From Lysobacterales bacterium (GTDB taxonomy: Bacteria; Pseudomonadota; Gammaproteobacteria; Xanthomonadales; Xanthomonadaceae): 14,562 bases of DNA. The stretch covers positions 1-14,562 of the forward strand of contig JAATFS010000412.1 of NCBI GenBank assembly GCA_015655035.1, given 5' to 3'. The position numbers and the translations under genes were made by a program. Every line of letters starts with the position of its first letter. Position 1 is the stretch's first letter. Below are positions 7,545 through 14,562 of this stretch, one piece after another. Under the pieces are notes generated by a model. That model did no database searches. It was not told where the DNA came from and saw nothing but the letters and a program-made list of their open reading frames with translations.

Positions 7545-8543
7545 TCAAATCTCGGCGGTTTTTTCATAGGGCCCGGAGATCGCGCTGCGCAGCCCTTCCA
7601 TCTCCGACGGTGCGTGGCGGACGAAGCGCGGGATCAGTTCGGCGCAGGTCTGGGCGAATATCTCGATGAACTGCTCGGCACTCTCGCCAAGCGGTTTACC
7701 GGCCGCGGAAAAGATGCCCCAGAAATACGGGATGCGGATATCCAGCGGCAGCACCGTGAGCCCCTGCAACGGCAACGCGTACGCACTCGCCGGCTCGACG
7801 ATCGCCACGCCCAGGCCATGCCGCGCCGCCAGCATCGCGCTGATCGACGCGTTGGTCATCAGCATCGACTTCGGTGCCACGCCAGCCTGGCGCAGCGCCT
7901 GATCGACCCGCCCGCGCAAGCGATAGGGATTGTCCAGCGCGATCAACTGGCGCTCGTCCAGCGCCGCCAGCGGAAAGTAGCTGCCGCTGGCCAACGGGTC
8001 GCTGGATGCCACCACCGCAACGCAGTCGCCTTCCCCCATCCAGTGCAGGTCCAGCCCGGACGGGTCCACCGGCATGCTGGTGACACCCACGTCGGCGTTG
8101 CGCGCCAGCACCGCCTGCACCACCTGCTCGGTGCTGGAGCGGCGCAGATGGATCTGCGCCGGCCGTTGCGCCGCCGGTATCCGCGCCAGCGTTGCCGGCA
8201 CCAGGCCGGCGGCCAGCGCCGGGATCGCATCGATCGACAACACCGCGTTGGCCGCGCCCTGCCCGATCGCGGTAGCGCGCTCGCGCAGGTGGCGGATGCT
8301 GGCGAGGAAACGGTCGGCTTCATCGTAGAACTGGATGCCTTCGCGGGTCAGCGACACGCGTGGCCCATTGCGATGCAGCAGCGCATAACCGAGCCGTTGC
8401 TCCAGGTCCTGCACATGCCGCGACAGCGACGACTGGGCGCGCCCGAGCAAGCGCGCCGCGCCCGTGATCGAACCGGCCGACGCCACCGCAGCGAAGGCTT
8501 CCAGCTCGCGGATATCGATATGGCTGCCGGCTCCCTGCTTCAT
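7545..8543 (-). CDS. LysR-type transcriptional regulator
   Basis: DNA-binding regulator (332 aa, slightly longer than the usual 300). The N-terminal winged helix-turn-helix spans about 9-70 and matches the family pattern closely: 'IDIRELEAFAAVASAGSITG', then 'AARLLGRAQSSLSRHVQDLE', then 'RLGYALLHRNGPRVSLTREG'. A LysR substrate-binding effector domain follows from about 95 to 310, with 'ADVGVTSMP' and 'ISAMLAARHGLGVAIV', which are typical. The last roughly 25 residues form an extra polar tail. It is transcribed in the same direction as its neighbours, 43 bp after the receptor stop and 8 bp before the oxidoreductase. That is unlike the usual divergent LysR arrangement and suggests it is part of the operon it controls. 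Its inducer is probably the imported compound or a breakdown product (inference). Confidence 0.94.
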   Translation of the reverse strand: MKQGAGSHIDIRELEAFAAVASAGSITGAARLLGRAQSSLSRHVQDLEQRLGYALLHRNGPRVSLTREGIQFYDEADRFLASIRHLRERATAIGQGAANAVLSIDAIPALAAGLVPATLARIPAAQRPAQIHLRRSSTEQVVQAVLARNADVGVTSMPVDPSGLDLHWMGEGDCVAVVASSDPLASGSYFPLAALDERQLIALDNPYRLRGRVDQALRQAGVAPKSMLMTNASISAMLAARHGLGVAIVEPASAYALPLQGLTVLPLDIRIPYFWGIFSAAGKPLGESAEQFIEIFAQTCAELIPRFVRHAPSEMEGLRSAISGPYEKTAEI

Positions 8544-8586
8544 GCGATGTCCGCCCCGGTTGCCGATGCGTCCTGCTGCAACTGCA

Positions 8587-10887
8587 TTAGAAGTTGTACC
8601 TCAGATCGACGCCGATCGTCCTGGGCGCAACACTGTAGGCCAGGCCGGACGGCGCGTAGTCCACCAGCACTGCGGACACTATCGCGATCTTGTTGAACAG
8701 GTTGCTGGCATACAGGTAGCCGTCCCATTTGCCGTCCGCGCTCTCGATGCCGACGCGCGCGTCCACCATCGTGTAGTTGCCGGTGGCGATGCGCAGCGAG
8801 TCGGTGGGACGGAAGGTCGAATAGGCCGTACCGACGTAGTTGGCGTCCACCCGCGCCATGCCGTCCAGCCGCTCGCTCAGCGACCAGCGATAGGCCACCG
8901 AGAATGCCCCGGTCCAGCGCGGGATGTACGGAATCCGATCGCCGGCCACGCCCAGCGTGCTGCTGGCCTGGATGTCGTTGTTGATCTGGTCCTTGACCAG
9001 CCTGGCGTCGATGTAGTTCGCGTTCGCCGAGATGTCCAGGCCGGCCAGCGGCCGATACAGCAGCTCCCATTCGGTACCGCGCAGGCGCGCCTTGCCGGCG
9101 TTGGTCAGGAACACCTGGGCGCCGTTGGCGGTGCGGGCGCTGATCTGCATGTCGCTCCAGTCCATCTGGTACAGCGCGGCGCTGAGATAGAGGCGGTTGT
9201 CGAACCAGTGCGACTTGGCACCGACTTCGTAGTTCCACAAGCTATCGCCCTTGTAAGCGGTCAGGTTGGTGGCCAGTCCCAGTGCCTGGTTTGCCCCGCG
9301 CGGACGCATGCCGTCGGCGACCAGTGCGTACACCATCAACGTATCCGATGCCGCGTAGGACAGATTCACTTTCTTCAGCCAGCCGCGCTGGCCGGTGTCC
9401 ACCACGGTCAGCGGCGCGGCCACCGCATTGGTCAGCGGCTGTGCGATATCGGTATAGCCACCGACGGTGCGGCGGTAGTCGTAGTAGCGCAGGCCGGTGG
9501 CCAGGTCCAGCCGAGGCGCCAGGTGCCAGGTGGTCTCGCCGTAGATGGCCTGCTGCTCCAGCTGGTCGCTGATGTGGCGGCGATAGAACAGTTGCTTGGG
9601 ATCGCTGAGCCGGCCGCTGTCCGCATCGGCCTGCACGAACTGGCTGAACAGACGGTTCTTGCGGTTCTCGCTGTAGACGCCCGCCGTCCAGTCCACCACC
9701 GCGTTGTCATGGGAGCTCAAGCGCAGCTCGTTGGACCAGCTGGTGGTCTGGCCCACGTAGTTGTTGACCGACGGGATATAGGCATCCGGGACGGTCCGGC
9801 CCTGGTTGCGATAATTGAGGAAGCGATAGCTCAGATCGATGTTGTAGGTCGAGTCACGGTCGAAGTACGAACTGGTGGCCAGCAGGTTGGCCCAGCCCAG
9901 ATCCCAGTTCAGGGTCAGGTTGGATATGCGGGTGTTGTCGTCGTACGGCGCGTTCACCTGGGCGATGGAGCCATAGCGCACCCCCGCCTTCGGCGACCAG
10001 CCCGAGCCGGTGGCATCGGCGGATTGCCCCCAGTAGCTGGCATCGATGGTGAGGTTTTCCAGCGGCTGGTAGCGCAGCATCAGCCGCCCGGACGAGGTCT
10101 CCGCATCGTTGACGTTGCGCTGGCCGTAATAGAGGTTGTCGACATAGCCGCCCTTGCGGCCACGCGACACCGCCGCGCGCAGCGCCAGCGTGTCCTTGAC
10201 CAGCGGGACATTGACCATCGCATGGGTCTGCCACGACGGCTGCCCGCCATCGGTGGCGGCATAGCCGCCCTGGACCGAGCCCTCGAAGCTGTCGAGCACC
10301 GGCTTGTTGAGAATCACCCGGACCGATCCGCCCATCGAACTGGCGCCATAGAGCGTGCCCTGTGGCCCACGCAGCGCCTCGACCCGGTCCACGTCGAACA
10401 GGTTCAGTTCCGGATTGCGGCCGCCGGCATCGCTGGTGGTGCCCACTGAGCCGCTGATCGGGGTTTCGTCGTAATAGACGCTGGTGGTGGCCTCGCCCGA
10501 GGAATAGATGCCGCGCATCGACAAGCGGGTCGCGCCGTCGCCGCTGTCCTGCACGCTCAGGCCGGGTACCCGCTTGGCGTAATCCTTGACGTTGACCGCG
10601 CCGGTATCGCGCAGCGTCTCGGCCAGGATCGCGGTGATCGCCATCGGCGTCTTGTCCACGGCGGTGGCCCGCCGGGTCGCGGTGATGGTCATTCCCCCCA
10701 GGGTCGCCGGCTGGCGATCGGCCGAGGCCTGCGCCGATGTGCCGGCCTGCGCTTCGGTGTCGTTCGCGGTGCCGGCCTGCGCCTGGACCGTGCCTACGCA
10801 AAGTCCCGCAGCCATTGCCAGCGCCAGCTGCCGCCTGCGGAAGTGACGGTGGCACGAGCGCGCGCGAGCGTTGTTGGTCCGAAGCAT
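8587..10887 (-). CDS. TonB-dependent outer-membrane receptor (766 aa)
   Basis: Energy-dependent outer-membrane importer. It has an Arg-rich N-terminus, a hydrophobic stretch (about 21-34) and a likely signal cleavage after 'VQAQA'. A short Ala/Gln-rich linker leads to a TonB-box-like 'MTITATRR' (about 66-73). The plug follows, with 'LSMRGI' and the hallmark 'VEALRGPQGTLYGASSMGGSVRVILNKP' (about 169-196). Then comes the beta-barrel, with 'GMRPRGANQALG' and 'YLYASNLFNKIA' near its end. The C-terminus 'LRYNF' ends in Phe, as expected for BAM-inserted barrels. There is no N-terminal signalling (STN) domain, so it is not a FecA-type transducer. The ATG has AAGGGG five nt upstream. It opens the left gene block and lies 43 bp before the LysR gene, so it probably imports the compound handled by the downstream genes. 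The ligand is unknown. Confidence 0.96.
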   Translation of the reverse strand: MLRTNNARARSCHRHFRRRQLALAMAAGLCVGTVQAQAGTANDTEAQAGTSAQASADRQPATLGGMTITATRRATAVDKTPMAITAILAETLRDTGAVNVKDYAKRVPGLSVQDSGDGATRLSMRGIYSSGEATTSVYYDETPISGSVGTTSDAGGRNPELNLFDVDRVEALRGPQGTLYGASSMGGSVRVILNKPVLDSFEGSVQGGYAATDGGQPSWQTHAMVNVPLVKDTLALRAAVSRGRKGGYVDNLYYGQRNVNDAETSSGRLMLRYQPLENLTIDASYWGQSADATGSGWSPKAGVRYGSIAQVNAPYDDNTRISNLTLNWDLGWANLLATSSYFDRDSTYNIDLSYRFLNYRNQGRTVPDAYIPSVNNYVGQTTSWSNELRLSSHDNAVVDWTAGVYSENRKNRLFSQFVQADADSGRLSDPKQLFYRRHISDQLEQQAIYGETTWHLAPRLDLATGLRYYDYRRTVGGYTDIAQPLTNAVAAPLTVVDTGQRGWLKKVNLSYAASDTLMVYALVADGMRPRGANQALGLATNLTAYKGDSLWNYEVGAKSHWFDNRLYLSAALYQMDWSDMQISARTANGAQVFLTNAGKARLRGTEWELLYRPLAGLDISANANYIDARLVKDQINNDIQASSTLGVAGDRIPYIPRWTGAFSVAYRWSLSERLDGMARVDANYVGTAYSTFRPTDSLRIATGNYTMVDARVGIESADGKWDGYLYASNLFNKIAIVSAVLVDYAPSGLAYSVAPRTIGVDLRYNF
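10739..10782. repeat. Short direct repeat in the receptor signal/linker region
   Basis: The 14-mer gtgccggcctgcgc occurs at 10739-10752 and again at 10769-10782, exactly 30 bp apart. In the receptor it encodes two copies of Ala-Gln-Ala-Gly-Thr ten residues apart, between the signal peptide and the TonB box. It looks like a small in-frame duplication in a flexible linker. Confidence 0.8.
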
Positions 10888-10892
10888 GGTCG

Positions 10893-10898
10893 CCCCTT
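10893..10898 (-). promoter_or_regulatory. Ribosome binding site of the 766-aa receptor gene
   Basis: AAGGGG on the minus strand lies five nt before the ATG at 10887. It supports the long Arg-rich N-terminus over internal starts. Confidence 0.7.
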
Positions 10899-10983
10899 AC
10901 GGCTGATCTGGAGGGAGTTGCGGGCTTGGCCTTCGTCATGGGCCGCTATGCAGCCGATGAGATGATCACCCATTTTTCATATG

Positions 10984-11003
10984 ATGGATGCCTTAACATC
11001 CAT
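10984..11003. promoter_or_regulatory. Perfect 7-6-7 inverted repeat, candidate operator
   Basis: The plus strand reads atggatg-ccttaa-catccat: two perfect 7 bp inverted arms around a 6 bp spacer, inside the AT-rich island about 97 bp upstream of the receptor start. The size suits a dimeric regulator binding site. It does not fit the classic LysR T-N11-A box cleanly, so the regulator that would bind it is unclear. Confidence 0.4.
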
Positions 11004-11020
11004 AAATGAATAAGTGCGGG

Positions 11021-11048
11021 AACGTAGCACGCGCTGGACACCGCACAA
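11021..11048 (-). promoter_or_regulatory. Weak sigma-70-like promoter candidate
   Basis: On the minus strand, TTGTGC (-35-like, 11043-11048) is followed after 16 bp by TACGTT (-10-like, 11021-11026), preceded by TGC as an extended -10. Each hexamer matches consensus at only three of six positions. If real, the inverted repeat would lie just downstream of the start point, where a repressor could act. The call is speculative. Confidence 0.2.
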
Positions 11049-11150
11049 ATAAGCACTGGTCATTCCCTTATTACTTTTTCTCATGGAGTGCGTCAGCCGC
11101 TTTGTTCCATGGCGCGTCACCGTCACCCATCGGCGGAAACGAGCGTGGTT

Positions 11151-11167
11151 GCCCTCACGCAGAGGGC
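11151..11167. terminator. GC-rich hairpin downstream of the NTF2-like gene, possible terminator
   Basis: gccctc-acgca-gagggc forms a perfect 6 bp stem with a 5 nt loop about 36 bp after the NTF2-like stop codon (minus-strand reading). No T-run follows on either strand, so it is at best a weak or factor-assisted terminator. It may be chance in GC-rich DNA. Confidence 0.22.
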
Positions 11168-11202
11168 CGCTGCCGTCATTGCGACGAAAGCGCTGCGCCG
11201 GC

Positions 11203-11721
11203 CTAGCGGCCAATCCCCGGACACTCCGGCGGGACCGTCGCCTGCGGGTCCGGCTCGGGCACAGACGAAACGTGATTCAGCGCAATCACCCAACGCCCCC
11301 TCACCTTGCGCATCAAGCGCGTATTGATTCCGTACTGCGGCTGCGTCCGGCGGTCCAGGCGATAGCGGCTCAGCAACTGCGCCGCGTCCGTCGCAAGCAT
11401 TTGCACCTGGACATCGTAGAAGCACAGTACGCCACGCGATGCTGGCGAATCGCCATAGTCGCGCACGTAATGATCCAGCGTCCCCTGCCAATCCTTCTGC
11501 AGGCGTCCGCGCGAAACGAACACCACTCCAGGATTTAGGAACCCGCGCATGTAGCCGGGATAGTCGCCGCGATTCCAGGCCTGTTGCATGTCCGCCACGA
11601 CCTGCCGGATCGCCGCGACCTCGGCCACGGGATCCGTCTCGCGTCTTTGCGCATGCAGCTGGGCGACCAGCAGCGACATGCCCAGCCCTGCCACCACCGC
11701 ACCCACGCCCGGCCACCTCAT
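11203..11721 (-). CDS. Exported SnoaL-like / DUF4440 (NTF2-fold) protein
   Basis: Small protein (172 aa) with a signal peptide-like N-terminus (hydrophobic about 6-22, likely cleavage after 'QLHA' near residue 24), so probably periplasmic. The body matches the NTF2-like SnoaL/DUF4440 pattern: 'EVAAIRQVVADMQQAWNRGD' (about 34-53), 'YMRGFLNPGVVFVSRGR', 'VQVQMLATDAAQLLSRYRLD', and 'TRLMRKVRGRWVIALNHVSS' near the C-terminus. The tail is Pro-rich. Family members are small-ligand-binding or catalytic pockets of varied function, so the role is open. It follows the large receptor by 61 bp and is probably co-transcribed with it. The ATG has no strong ribosome site, and I see no better in-frame start. 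Confidence 0.82.
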   Translation of the reverse strand: MRWPGVGAVVAGLGMSLLVAQLHAQRRETDPVAEVAAIRQVVADMQQAWNRGDYPGYMRGFLNPGVVFVSRGRLQKDWQGTLDHYVRDYGDSPASRGVLCFYDVQVQMLATDAAQLLSRYRLDRRTQPQYGINTRLMRKVRGRWVIALNHVSSVPEPDPQATVPPECPGIGR

Positions 11722-11782
11722 CGCGGCGTGGCCGGCCCGGGCAAGGATGCCGTCGCCGCGACGACCTCCCCGCCCGTGGCCA

Positions 11783-14562
11783 TCAGAACTTCACCGTCGC
11801 CCGTGCCCAGTAGTAACGCCCGAGCAGATCGTAGGTCGCCACATCGGTATTGGCGTTGGTGACGTTGTTGGCATAGAACAACGGCGGCTGCTTGTTGGCC
11901 ACGTTGTCCACGCCCAGCTCGACCCGGGTGTGCCAGCGCTTGAAGTCGTAGCCGGCCTGCACGTTGTTGTAGACGTAGGCGCCGATCTTGCGAACGACGC
12001 CGGCCTCGCTCGAATCGGCCGAAAGCCCCTGGTCCGGGTCGCTGCTGCCGATCTGGGTGTGGCCGATATAGCGGATGCGCCAGGTCGCGCTCCAATCGTC
12101 CAGGCTCCAGCTCAGCGTGGCCAGGCCGCGCCAGCGCGGGAAATTGCCGTAGGAATAGGTGTACTTGCCCACGTTGTGGATGGTGACCGTGCTGGCGTCG
12201 GTGGTGTCCGGATTGATGTCGTAGCGGGTCAGGTAGGTGCCGTTGAGGCTTGCGGCGAAGTTGCCCCATTGGGTTTCCGGCAGCCGGTAGTTCACGTTCA
12301 CGTCGATGCCGCGCGCCCACAGCTTGCCGAGATTGACCGTCGGCTCCGACACGTAGTTGATGGTGCCGTTGCCATTGCGATGGATCAGCCCGCAGAACGC
12401 GCTGGCTGGATTGGCATAGCACTGGTTGAGCACGGTCTGCACCGATGCGGTGGCGATGGTGTCCTTCAGATCGACCCGCCACCAGTCGGCGCTGAACGAG
12501 AGCCCATCGGCCCATTCCGGGTCGTAGACCACGCCGAAGTCATAGGTCTTGCCGGTCTCCGGCTTGAGCTGGTAGCCGGCGATCGTCGCACCGGAGGCCT
12601 TTCCCGAGATCTGGCCATCGGCCTGCTGGTAGCTGCCGTCGGTGGGCACGTTGGCACAGGCAACGTCGTTGCCGCCGGTATAGCCATTGCAGGGGTCGTT
12701 GGCAGTGGCCGCATCGCCCGCCACGCCCGCATACAGCTCACTGATGTTCGGCGCGCGGAACACCTCCGACACCGTGCCGCGAATCAGCAGGTTCTCGATC
12801 GGCCGGTACTCCAGCGACAGCTTGGAATTGGTCTTGCTGCCCACCGAGCTGTAGTCGGAGAAGCGGGTACCGATGGAGACGTTCAACGAACTGACCAGCG
12901 GCAGGTCCTTCAGCAACGGGAACAACGCCTCGGCATAGGCCTCCTTGACGTTGAAGCTGCCGTTGAGCACCGATGCGCAGTATTCGATCACACCGCACAA
13001 GCCGTTCTCGTCGCCGGTCCACAGCGCATCGCCGTGGGTGGAGGTGCTTTCCTTGCGATAGGACAGCCCCGCCGCCAGGCTCACGCTGCCGGCCGGCAAC
13101 TCGAACAGATTGCCGTTGGCATTGGCCTCGAATTGCTTGACGGTATAGATGCTGGTGACGATCGGATCGACGATCATCTGCTGCAATGCCGCCAGGTTGG
13201 ATTCGTCGTTGAGGTTGAAGATATTGATCGGGGTACAGCCGGCGATCGCGTTGCCGGCACTGCCGCACTTGACGCTACCGTCGCTATCGAGGAACGACGC
13301 ACCGACCGCCTGGTTGAACTGCTCGTAGTTCAGGAAGCCGTAGTTGATCGACTTCTGCTTGACCTTGCCGTAGTTGAGGCTGGTATCCCATTGCCAGGAG
13401 CTGTCGCCAAAGCTGCCGCGCAGGCCAGGATTGAACTGGAAGTTGTAGGTGTTGTACTGGTAGCGGCGGTTGCCCAGCACGGTGGCCCGGGTGTTGAGGT
13501 CGTTGTAGGACGTTCCGGTGCTGCGGTCGGTACCGAAGTTGACGCCGTAGGGGTTGTAGTAGCTGTCTGCCGAGACCAGGAAGTTGTCGCCATTGGCGAA
13601 CATCGGGATGGGCGCGATCACCGAGGCCGACTCGGTCTTGCTGAACCAGCTGTTGAAGTAGGCCTCGACGTTATCGTTGATGCGATACGTGCCCAGCAGG
13701 AAGGCATTGCTGCGCTTTTGCGGGGTTTGCAGCAGATTGTAGGGCTGGTAGTTGTACGAGTCGTTGCCAGCGTTGTAGCAATGGAAATCGGCGGCGCCAG
13801 CCGTCCCGCTGACGCCGTCGTTCAAGGTCACTCGCGAGCAGCCGTTGCTGGTGGCCAGCGCCCTGGACGCGTCGGAGCCGTCGTTGAAATTGATCGCCCC
13901 CCCCGGCGTCGCCGAGGACCCTTGTTGCACGCTTTGTCCGTCGATGAGGTACAGCGCGTCCTTGGAGTAGTCGCGCGCGGCGGCCGAGACGCTGCTGATG
14001 TTGTGATACGACAGACCGCCCACCAGGCTGCCGCGATCCCAGGCCTTGCCCGCAGTCAGCTGGAAATTGCGGCGATTGCCGTCGCCTTCGCTGCTGCTGC
14101 CGAAGTCGCTGCTGAATTGCACGCCTTCGAAGCGCTCGCGCAGGATGAAGTTGACCACGCCACCGATCGCATCGGAACCGTACACCGCCGAGGCGCCATC
14201 GCTGAGCACTTCGATGCGCTCGACCATGCTGGCGGGAATCGCGTTGACGTCGTTGGAGGCCAGGCGGATGCCATTGACCAGCACCAGCGTGCGCTTTTCG
14301 CCCAGACCGCGCAGCGAGATCGCCGACGCGCCGGTGCCACCGCCGTTATTGGTATTGGGATTGGTGGCGTTGCCTGCGATCGACGGCAATTCCTGCAACA
14401 GGTCGCCGACGGTGGACTTGCCGGTGGATTCGATCTGCTCGCGGCCCACGGTGACGACTGGATTGGCGGTCTCGGTATCGACCCGGCGGATGCGCGAACC
14501 GGTGACGGTCATGCTGTCCAACGTCTTCGGCTCGCTGCTGCTGGGTGTCGACTGCGACTGCG
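11783..14562 (-). CDS. TonB-dependent receptor, cysteine-rich 'VTGSRI' type (5' end beyond window)
   Basis: Outer-membrane importer, 925 residues visible. The reading frame stays open to the right edge, so the signal peptide is missing. The first in-window residues 'QSQSTPSSSEPKTLDSMTVTGSRIRR' form a polar linker plus a TonB-box-like segment. The plug domain follows ('VGREQIESTGKSTVGDLLQELPSI', 'ISLRGLGEKRTLVLVNGIRL', 'VERIEVLSDGASAVYGSDAIGGVVNFILR'). The large barrel includes 'NLLIRGTVSEVFRAPNISELY' and ends 'YYWARATVKF' with a C-terminal Phe. This layout is typical of the large receptors expanded in Xanthomonadaceae and related groups. Ten cysteines fall in five closely spaced pairs in predicted loops. 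A TTG at 14521 encodes an internal Leu rather than a start. Ligand unknown; the family takes up siderophores, saccharides, peptides and others. Confidence 0.95.
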   Translation of the reverse strand, partial: QSQSTPSSSEPKTLDSMTVTGSRIRRVDTETANPVVTVGREQIESTGKSTVGDLLQELPSIAGNATNPNTNNGGGTGASAISLRGLGEKRTLVLVNGIRLASNDVNAIPASMVERIEVLSDGASAVYGSDAIGGVVNFILRERFEGVQFSSDFGSSSEGDGNRRNFQLTAGKAWDRGSLVGGLSYHNISSVSAAARDYSKDALYLIDGQSVQQGSSATPGGAINFNDGSDASRALATSNGCSRVTLNDGVSGTAGAADFHCYNAGNDSYNYQPYNLLQTPQKRSNAFLLGTYRINDNVEAYFNSWFSKTESASVIAPIPMFANGDNFLVSADSYYNPYGVNFGTDRSTGTSYNDLNTRATVLGNRRYQYNTYNFQFNPGLRGSFGDSSWQWDTSLNYGKVKQKSINYGFLNYEQFNQAVGASFLDSDGSVKCGSAGNAIAGCTPINIFNLNDESNLAALQQMIVDPIVTSIYTVKQFEANANGNLFELPAGSVSLAAGLSYRKESTSTHGDALWTGDENGLCGVIEYCASVLNGSFNVKEAYAEALFPLLKDLPLVSSLNVSIGTRFSDYSSVGSKTNSKLSLEYRPIENLLIRGTVSEVFRAPNISELYAGVAGDAATANDPCNGYTGGNDVACANVPTDGSYQQADGQISGKASGATIAGYQLKPETGKTYDFGVVYDPEWADGLSFSADWWRVDLKDTIATASVQTVLNQCYANPASAFCGLIHRNGNGTINYVSEPTVNLGKLWARGIDVNVNYRLPETQWGNFAASLNGTYLTRYDINPDTTDASTVTIHNVGKYTYSYGNFPRWRGLATLSWSLDDWSATWRIRYIGHTQIGSSDPDQGLSADSSEAGVVRKIGAYVYNNVQAGYDFKRWHTRVELGVDNVANKQPPLFYANNVTNANTDVATYDLLGRYYWARATVKF

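Larger units (their letters stand above)
10888..11202 (-). promoter_or_regulatory. Gene-free control region ahead of the receptor/catabolic operon
   Basis: About 315 bp between the NTF2-like gene and the receptor with no convincing gene on either strand. The flanks are GC-rich, but roughly 10970-11085 is a clear AT-rich island with runs such as 'ttactttttctc' and 'catttttcatatgatgg' on the plus strand. It is the only large gap in the window and precedes a tightly packed ten-gene run, so it is the best place for that operon's promoter and operator. It contains the inverted repeat and weak promoter candidate listed separately. Function is inferred from position and base composition only. Confidence 0.55.

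Noticed and set aside
8464..10449. A 661-codon open frame on the plus strand, opposite the 766-aa receptor
   Set aside because: The translation is low-complexity, rich in His/Gln/Arg/Gly with no domain or motif. The opposite strand encodes an unmistakable TonB receptor. Long antisense frames are expected in GC-rich codon-biased DNA.
10977..11213. A 78-codon minus-strand frame in the intergenic region
   Set aside because: It overlaps the end of the NTF2-like gene and ends in the AT-rich island. The translation is basic and unstructured-looking with no ribosome site. It was considered as a leader peptide but not supported.
11083..11538. Small plus-strand open frames across the intergenic region and NTF2-like gene
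   Set aside because: No good ribosome site, Arg/Ser-rich composition, no family resemblance, and overlap with a recognisable NTF2-like gene on the other strand.
11751..11763. Short palindrome between the large receptor and the NTF2-like gene
   Set aside because: 13 bp of almost pure CG dyads with a one-base centre and no T-run; expected by chance at this GC content and not a credible terminator.
14056..14521. A start codon for the right-hand receptor at 14521
   Set aside because: The codon is TTG inside a continuous frame that runs to the window edge. It lies in the linker just before the TonB box, so the true start and signal peptide must be outside the window.

Overview
The window is GC-rich DNA in which every supported gene lies on the minus strand, so transcription runs from the right edge to the left edge. 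Two large TonB-dependent receptors, long signal-peptide regions, tight 1-14 bp overlaps and strong third-position GC all suggest a gammaproteobacterium of the Xanthomonadaceae (Xanthomonas-like). That assignment is inferred from style; no marker gene is present. I saw no tRNA, rRNA, CRISPR array, insertion sequence or phage gene.

In transcription order there are two blocks. The right block has a large TonB-dependent receptor of the cysteine-rich, 'VTGSRI' type, whose 5' end is cut by the window edge. It is followed 61 bp later by a small exported NTF2-like (SnoaL/DUF4440) protein. A gene-free stretch of about 315 bp comes next. It holds a conspicuous AT-rich island, a perfect 7-6-7 inverted repeat and a weak promoter candidate, and is the most likely control region for everything to its left.

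The left block appears to be one long transcription unit of ten genes. They are a second, unrelated TonB-dependent receptor; a LysR-type regulator; a two-Rossmann FAD/NAD(P) oxidoreductase (flavin monooxygenase-like); a 2-hydroxychromene-2-carboxylate isomerase-like (kappa-GST/DsbA fold) protein; a peptidase M19-like protein missing several metal ligands; a polyamine/opine-type ABC importer (binding protein, ATPase, two permeases); and a type-B carboxylesterase cut by the left edge. Spacings from the LysR gene onward run from a 14 bp overlap to a 22 bp gap, so translational coupling is likely.

Taken together, the left block reads as a self-contained route for one unknown organic compound. The outer-membrane receptor would take it in, the binding protein and ABC importer would carry it across the inner membrane, and the oxidoreductase, isomerase, M19-like enzyme and esterase would process it in the cytoplasm under the LysR regulator. 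A nitrogenous or amide/ester-bearing, perhaps aromatic, plant or microbial metabolite would fit the enzyme set. The substrate cannot be read from the sequence. The best novelty candidates are this combination, and the M19-like enzyme with a remodelled metal site.
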